DNA from: DASWHD01 sp036393335
Lineage (GTDB): Bacteria; CG2-30-53-67; CG2-30-70-394
Direction: 5' to 3'
Assembly: GCA_036393335.1 (NCBI GenBank)
Contig: DASWHD010000135.1
Span: forward strand, 1 to 64,000
DNA length: 64,000 nt
Made by a program: the position numbers and the translations under genes. Every line of letters starts with the position of its first letter. The first letter of the stretch is position 1. Positions 59,936 through 64,000 of the stretch are shown here, piece by piece. The notes beneath the pieces are model-generated. The model made no database searches. It was not told the DNA's origin and worked only from the letters and a program-made list of their open reading frames with translations.

Positions 59936-60033
59936 GTAAGAGCCGACTCCGATCGGCGATTCACGCCCGCGGAGCGTGGCACGGCAAGCGCTGGACAGCA
60001 CAAGAATGGTCGCCGATGGGAATCGGCTCCTAC
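59936..60033. repeat. REPIN-like pair of inverted GTAGGAGCCGA elements
   Basis: Two inverted REP-like units, GTAAGAGCCGACTCCGATCG at the left and the complement of GTAGGAGCCGATTCCCATCG at the right, separated by about 50 bases. The core matches that inside both MITE-like elements. It fills the lpxA-gmhA gap. Confidence 0.75.
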
Positions 60034-60044
60034 CTTTATTGAAG

Positions 60045-60629
60045 ATGCTTGACGCCATCCGCCAGCAATTCCTCGCCAGTGCCGCCGTCCAGCAGGAGGC
60101 GGCGCGAACCCTGGCCGAACCGGTCGCGGCGGCCGCCGAGAAGGTCATTGCCGCCCTCCGCGCGGGTCGCAAGGTGCTGCTGTGCGGTAACGGCGGCTCT
60201 GCCGCCGACGCGCAACATATCGCCGCGGAGCTGGTGGGGCGCTACGCTCGCGAGCGACGCGGCTTGCCCGCCGTGGCCCTGACCACCGACACCTCGGCCC
60301 TCACGGCCATCGGCAACGATTATGGCTTCGACCGGATCTTCGCGCGCCAGGTCGAGGCCCTGGCCCAGGCCGGGGACGTGCTCATCGCCATCTCCACCAG
60401 CGGCAACTCGCCCAACGTCTTGCAGGCGGTGGAGACGGCGCGGCAGCTGGGCGTGGGCACCATCGGCCTCGCGGGCCGCGGTGGCGGTGCCCTGCGCGCG
60501 CTGGTCGACCTCTGCCTCGTCGCCCCCCATGAGGAGACCGCGCGCATACAGGAGCTGCACATCACCATCGGGCATATCCTGTGTGACTTGGTGGAGGCGG
60601 CCCTGGTGTCAGAAGAGGGTGCGGGGTGA
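60045..60629 (+). CDS. gmhA: GmhA, sedoheptulose-7-phosphate isomerase
   Basis: A 194-residue SIS-domain enzyme that makes D-glycero-D-manno-heptose 7-phosphate for LPS inner core. Motifs: KVLLCGNGGSAADAQHIAAELVGRY near 44-68 with zinc His58 and the Glu four residues on, TDTSALTAIGNDYGFDRIFARQVEA, AISTSGNSPNVLQAV, and IQELHITIGHILCDLVE with zinc Gln and His. DiaA is the main alternative, but the zinc residues and LPS context support GmhA. The start lacks a clear ribosome binding site; upstream bases belong to the REPIN. Confidence 0.9.
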   Translation: MLDAIRQQFLASAAVQQEAARTLAEPVAAAAEKVIAALRAGRKVLLCGNGGSAADAQHIAAELVGRYARERRGLPAVALTTDTSALTAIGNDYGFDRIFARQVEALAQAGDVLIAISTSGNSPNVLQAVETARQLGVGTIGLAGRGGGALRALVDLCLVAPHEETARIQELHITIGHILCDLVEAALVSEEGAG

Positions 60630-60630
60630 C

Positions 60631-60737
60631 AAGTAGACAACAGTAGGTAGTAGACAGTAGACAGTAGACAGCAGGGCTCGACTCCGGGCCTGAGGCCGGC
60701 TCCCCTCTGTCTACTGTCTACTCCCTACTGTCTACTC
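60631..60737. repeat. Long hairpin of TAGACAG repeats before the 313-residue gene
   Basis: The left arm (60631-60671) is a run of (G)TAGACA units; the right arm (about 60707-60737) is the complementary CTGTCTACTGTCTACT pattern. Arms of about 30 bases pair almost fully around a 35-base loop. It ends 8 bases before the next start codon. Confidence 0.75.
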
Positions 60738-60744
60738 TCCCCTC

Positions 60745-61686
60745 ATGCCCTTTCCCCAGATCGACCTCGCCAAGGGCAAGACCCGTCCCTTGGCGGAGCG
60801 GCCGAACAAGGTCAACACCGGCCACTTCGCGGCGCCGGTCACAGGCGTCCCGGACATCGCCGCCTTCATCGACGGCCTGCCCAAAATCCTCGCGGCCGAT
60901 GACCTGCGCTCCCTGATCGACGCCATCGTCACGGCCCGGCAGCGCGGGCGCCCAGTAGTCCTGGCCATGGGCGCCCACGTCCTTAAGACCGGTCTCACTC
61001 CGCTGTTGCTCCACGCCCTTGACCGGGGGGTCGTCACGGCATTCGCCTTGAACTCCGCCGGCTCTATCCACGACCTGGAGATCGCCCTGATCGGCGCGAC
61101 CTCCGAGGACGTGGCGGTGGGGATCGAGGATGGCTCGTTCGGCATGTGGCAGGAGACCGGCGCATGGATCCACCGCGCGGTCCAGGCCGGATTACAGGAC
61201 GGCCTCGGCTATGGCGAGGCCGTGGGACGGGCGATCCTGCGCGATGCACCCCACCCTGAGTATTCGTTGCTCGCCCGCTGCGCCGAGCGCCAGGTCCCCG
61301 CCACGGTCCACGTAGCGATTGGTACCGACATCGTCCACATGCACCCGGAGATGAACGGCGCCACCCTCGGCGAGGCGAGCTTCGTCGACTTCAAGATCAT
61401 CAGCCGGGTGGTGGCCGACCTGGAGGGCGGCGGGGTGTGGATCAACTGCGGCAGCTCGGTGATCCTGCCGGAGGTGTTCCTCAAGGCGGTGACCCTCTGT
61501 CGCAACCAGGGCTACCCGGTAGCCGACATCGTCACCGCTAACCTCGACATGATCCGCCACTACCGTCCCCACGAAAACGTGCTCGCCCGTCCCACCAGCC
61601 GCGGCGGTCGCTCCTACCAGCTCATCGGCCACCACGAGATCATGGTGCCCCTGTTACTGCACGGCTGCTTCGCGCGACTCGTCTGA
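60745..61686 (+). CDS. Unrecognised conserved-looking cytoplasmic protein, 313 residues
   Basis: A soluble alpha/beta protein with dense, enzyme-like motifs: VLAMGAHVLKTGLTPLLLHAL near 71-91, ALNSAGSIHDLEIALIGATSEDVAVG near 100-125, FGMWQETG, VHVAIGTDIVHMHPEMNGATLGEASFVDFKI near 190-220, GGVWINCGSSVILPEVFLKAV near 231-251, and RSYQLIGHHEIMVPLL at the end. The His/Asp/Glu clusters (GTDIVHMHP, GHHEIM) could bind metal or nucleotide. A distant deoxyhypusine synthase-like fold crossed my mind, but I cannot support it. Linked to LPS genes by position. No ribosome binding site is visible; a long hairpin ends just before the ATG. Confidence 0.7.
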   Translation: MPFPQIDLAKGKTRPLAERPNKVNTGHFAAPVTGVPDIAAFIDGLPKILAADDLRSLIDAIVTARQRGRPVVLAMGAHVLKTGLTPLLLHALDRGVVTAFALNSAGSIHDLEIALIGATSEDVAVGIEDGSFGMWQETGAWIHRAVQAGLQDGLGYGEAVGRAILRDAPHPEYSLLARCAERQVPATVHVAIGTDIVHMHPEMNGATLGEASFVDFKIISRVVADLEGGGVWINCGSSVILPEVFLKAVTLCRNQGYPVADIVTANLDMIRHYRPHENVLARPTSRGGRSYQLIGHHEIMVPLLLHGCFARLV

Positions 61687-61737
61687 CTTAGACGGTATGA
61701 CTCCCGCAGCGGGAATCATCCTGTCTCAGCATCCAAG

Positions 61738-64000
61738 ATGAGCCTCATCACCACCTCCGTGGAGCGCCAGGTCTCGGTCACCGTCGGGGTGGCGCTGGTG
61801 GTGCTATTCGGGGTGATCTCCCTGGTGCGTACCCCAGTGCAGCTCACCCCCGAGGTGTCGCGGCCGGAGATCACGGTGGAGACCGTGTGGATCGGTGCCA
61901 GCCCCGAGGAGGTGGAGACGGAGATCGTCCAGCGCCAGGAGGACCAGCTCAAGAGCGTCGAGGGCGTGGTGGAGATGAAGTCCGAGTCCCAGGACAGCCT
62001 GGGACGGGTGGTCCTCACCTTCGAGCCCGGCACGGACATGGACGCCGCCCTGCTCAAGGCGAGCAACCGCCTCAATCAGGTGAAGGACATCCCGCTGGAC
62101 GCCGACCGCCCGGTCCTGTCTACGGTGAACACCGGCGACCAGGCGATCGCCTGGTTCATCCTCAAGCCTAAGCCGGGCAACACGCGGCCGATCTACACCT
62201 ATCAGGAATTCACGGAGGACAACGTCAAGGCGCGCTTCGAGCGCGTGCCGGGGGTGGCCCGGAGCAACGTCCTCGGCGGGCGGGAGCGGGAGCTCCAGGT
62301 GGTGGTGGACCCGGCCAAGCTCGCCGCGTACGGCATCACCCTCGGCGAGCTGATCCACTCCCTCGACGCCGAGAACGTCAACATCTCCGCAGGCAGCTTC
62401 GACGAGGGCAAACGGCGCTACGTGGTGCGTACGGTGGCGGAGCTGGTGGCCCCGGAGGAGGTGGAGAAGATCGCCCTCAAGACCGCCTCCGGCGAGCGCA
62501 TCTTCGTGCGCGACGTGGCTACCGCCCGCTTCGGCTACAAGACGCAGACCATCGCGGTGCGCCAGAACGGCGAGCCGGCGATGGCGGTCAACGCCCTGCG
62601 CGAGTCGGGGTCGAACGTCCTGGAGGTGATGGCCGGCCTGAAGGCCGCGTTGCAGGAGCTGAACGACGGCGTGGTCGGCGCCGAGGGGCTCTACCTCACC
62701 CAGGTCTACGACGAGACCGAGTACATCACCTCGGCCATCGACCTGGTGCAGCAGAACCTGTGGGTCGGCGGGACGCTCGCGGTGCTGGTGCTGCTGCTCT
62801 TCCTGCGCACCCTTTCGCCCACGGTGATCATTGCCACGACGATCCCCATCTCGGTGGTCGGGACCTTCATCGTCATGCGCCTGATGGGCCGCACCATCAA
62901 CGTCGTCTCCCTTGCGGGCCTGGCGTTCGCCGTCGGCATGGTGGTGGACAACGCGATCGTCGTGCTGGAGAACATCTTTCGCCACCTGCAGATGGGCAAG
63001 GGGCGCAGGCAGGCGGCCATCGATGGCGCCCGGGAGGTGTGGGGGGCGGTGCTCTCCTCCACCCTGACCACCATCGCGGTCTTCCTGCCGATCCTGTTCA
63101 TCGTCGAGGAAGCGGGCCAGCTCTTCCGCGACATCGCCATCGCGATCTGCGGGGCGGTGGGGCTGTCGCTGCTGGTCTCCGTGTCTGTGATCCCGTCGTT
63201 CGCCGCCCGGGTCCTGGGTGATGCGACGCTCGCGGCCGAGGCGCAGCACGGCCGGAACCTGCGCGGGCTGTTCGGCCTGGTGGCGCTGGCGGAGCGGTTC
63301 ACCGACTGGCTCGCCGAGCTTGCCTACCGCATCAGCCGCAGCCTCGTGCTCAAGCTGCTGGTGATCGCCGGCCTGACGGGTGCGTCGCTTGCCGCCGCCT
63401 GGTTTCTCGCACCCAAGCCCGAGTACCTGCCCACCGGCAACCGCAACCTGATCATCGGTCTCCTCCTGCCGCCGCCGGGCTACAACGTGGAGGAGTTCAA
63501 TCGCATCGGCGGGGAGCTGGAGGCACAGCTAGCCCCGCTGTGGGAGCGGGAGAGCACCGGGCCCGACGAACCGCCGGCGATCAAGAACTTCTTCTACGTG
63601 GCCCGCGGCCGGCAGATCTTCATGGGGGTGAGGGCCAGGGACTCGCGGCGCATCCGCGAGCTGATCCCGTACATGCAGCAGCGCCTGGCGCAGGTGCCGG
63701 GGATGATCGCCGTCGTCACCCAGACCTCGCTCTTCGATCGCTCGCTCTCCGGCGGCCGCACCATCAGCGTAGAATTCTCGGGCGACGACATTACGCGCCT
63801 GGTGGCGGTGGGCGGACGCGCCTTCGGGGCGATTACCCAGGCGATCCCGGGCGCGCAGATCCGGCCGGTGCCGAGCCTCGACCTCGCCAATCCGGAGATC
63901 CGTGTCCTCCCGGATCGCGTGCGGCTCGCCGATCTCGGCCTCACGGCCCACGAGCTGGGGATCGCCGTCGACGCCCTGCTGGACGGCACCAAGGCGAGCA
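61738..64000 (+). CDS. RND efflux transporter (HAE1/AcrB-like), 3' end beyond the window
   Basis: An inner-membrane drug/proton antiporter of the hydrophobe/amphiphile efflux family. I read it from ATG 61738; the frame is open for 754 codons to the window edge. TM1 is at about 11-28 (VSVTVGVALVVLFGVISLV), followed by a first porter domain (VETVWIGASPEEVETEIVQRQEDQLKSVEG). The TM2-6 cluster (about 340-490) contains the family motif LAGLAFAVGMVVDNAIVVLENIF; the second acidic residue of the usual VDDAIV pair is Asn here. A second porter domain begins near 560. No periplasmic adaptor gene is visible upstream; it may lie downstream. Confidence 0.9.
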   Translation, partial: MSLITTSVERQVSVTVGVALVVLFGVISLVRTPVQLTPEVSRPEITVETVWIGASPEEVETEIVQRQEDQLKSVEGVVEMKSESQDSLGRVVLTFEPGTDMDAALLKASNRLNQVKDIPLDADRPVLSTVNTGDQAIAWFILKPKPGNTRPIYTYQEFTEDNVKARFERVPGVARSNVLGGRERELQVVVDPAKLAAYGITLGELIHSLDAENVNISAGSFDEGKRRYVVRTVAELVAPEEVEKIALKTASGERIFVRDVATARFGYKTQTIAVRQNGEPAMAVNALRESGSNVLEVMAGLKAALQELNDGVVGAEGLYLTQVYDETEYITSAIDLVQQNLWVGGTLAVLVLLLFLRTLSPTVIIATTIPISVVGTFIVMRLMGRTINVVSLAGLAFAVGMVVDNAIVVLENIFRHLQMGKGRRQAAIDGAREVWGAVLSSTLTTIAVFLPILFIVEEAGQLFRDIAIAICGAVGLSLLVSVSVIPSFAARVLGDATLAAEAQHGRNLRGLFGLVALAERFTDWLAELAYRISRSLVLKLLVIAGLTGASLAAAWFLAPKPEYLPTGNRNLIIGLLLPPPGYNVEEFNRIGGELEAQLAPLWERESTGPDEPPAIKNFFYVARGRQIFMGVRARDSRRIRELIPYMQQRLAQVPGMIAVVTQTSLFDRSLSGGRTISVEFSGDDITRLVAVGGRAFGAITQAIPGAQIRPVPSLDLANPEIRVLPDRVRLADLGLTAHELGIAVDALLDGTKAS

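Noticed and set aside
1..64000. tRNA, rRNA or prophage/integrase genes
   Set aside because: No cloverleaf-like T-loop plus anticodon pattern outside coding regions and no integrase, capsid or transposase frames were seen by eye; a tRNAscan run would settle the first point.

Overview
The window is a high-GC, densely coded stretch from a diderm, LPS-bearing, flagellated bacterium with a type IV pilus-like system. Evidence for the envelope type is BamA, Skp, LpxD, FabZ, LpxA and GmhA, a pilus secretin, and the L- and P-ring flagellar proteins. The flagellar block order (flgF-G-A-H-I-J-N-K-L-csrA-fliW), the FliW/CsrA pair, a two-CW protein and a sigma-54 promoter fit a deltaproteobacterium-like (Desulfobacterota) or other deep proteobacterial lineage better than a typical gammaproteobacterium. 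No rRNA marker is present, so this placement is an inference. I saw no rRNA, tRNA, CRISPR array, phage or transposase gene.

Layout. 1-9.2 kb (minus strand): the 5' part of trmJ, a small cysteine-rich two-CW protein, and one 2,658-codon gene that joins an ETF:quinone oxidoreductase (FAD part plus 4Fe-4S ferredoxin part), two acyl-CoA dehydrogenase-like modules, and both ETF subunits. 9.6-22.8 kb (plus): a small flagellar-rod-like protein with a palindromic element at its stop codon, two paralogous prepilins (one carrying calcium-type thrombospondin-3 repeats), an HDOD protein, and an MSHA/type II-like pilus assembly operon: pseudopilin, assembly ATPase, platform protein, PilM-PilN fusion, PilO, PilP, secretin, TPR protein. 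22.9-25.7 kb (minus): a CPxC protein, a degenerate receiver, a hybrid histidine kinase and a coiled-coil protein. 26.0-28.9 kb (plus): hisA-hisF-hisIE and a response regulator. 29.0-31.0 kb (minus): HDOD protein and FliK-like protein. 31.2-40.2 kb (plus): a sigma-54-type promoter followed by the flagellar rod, ring and hook-associated operon, ending with csrA-fliW.

40.3-46.5 kb: one-carbon genes. A minus-strand set holds an AhpD-Rieske fusion, fchA, and a folD whose cyclohydrolase residues are replaced. Plus-strand panB, rpiB and glyA follow, closed by a strong terminator. 46.5-49.5 kb (minus): a diheme cytochrome c, a porin with an N-terminal heme motif (Cyc2-like architecture) and a PEGA lipoprotein. 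49.8-54 kb (plus): a VTT/DedA-like membrane protein, an RND/MMPL-type transporter, a small conserved protein and a 16S/23S pseudouridine synthase. 54.1-64 kb (plus): bamA with a good sigma-70 promoter, skp, lpxD, fabZ, lpxA, gmhA, an unrecognised conserved gene and the 5' three quarters of an RND efflux pump.

How the parts fit. The giant gene would place the whole electron path from an acyl-CoA-type substrate through ETF to quinone on one polypeptide. The folD/fchA pair looks like a division of labour in the interconversion of methylene-, methenyl- and formyl-THF, with GlyA and PanB as makers and users of methylene-THF nearby. Intergenic spaces carry several families of palindromic repeats: two copies of a roughly 205-225 bp element with terminal inverted repeats and nested REP-like cores, a free REPIN-like pair, and two kinds of long hairpin.
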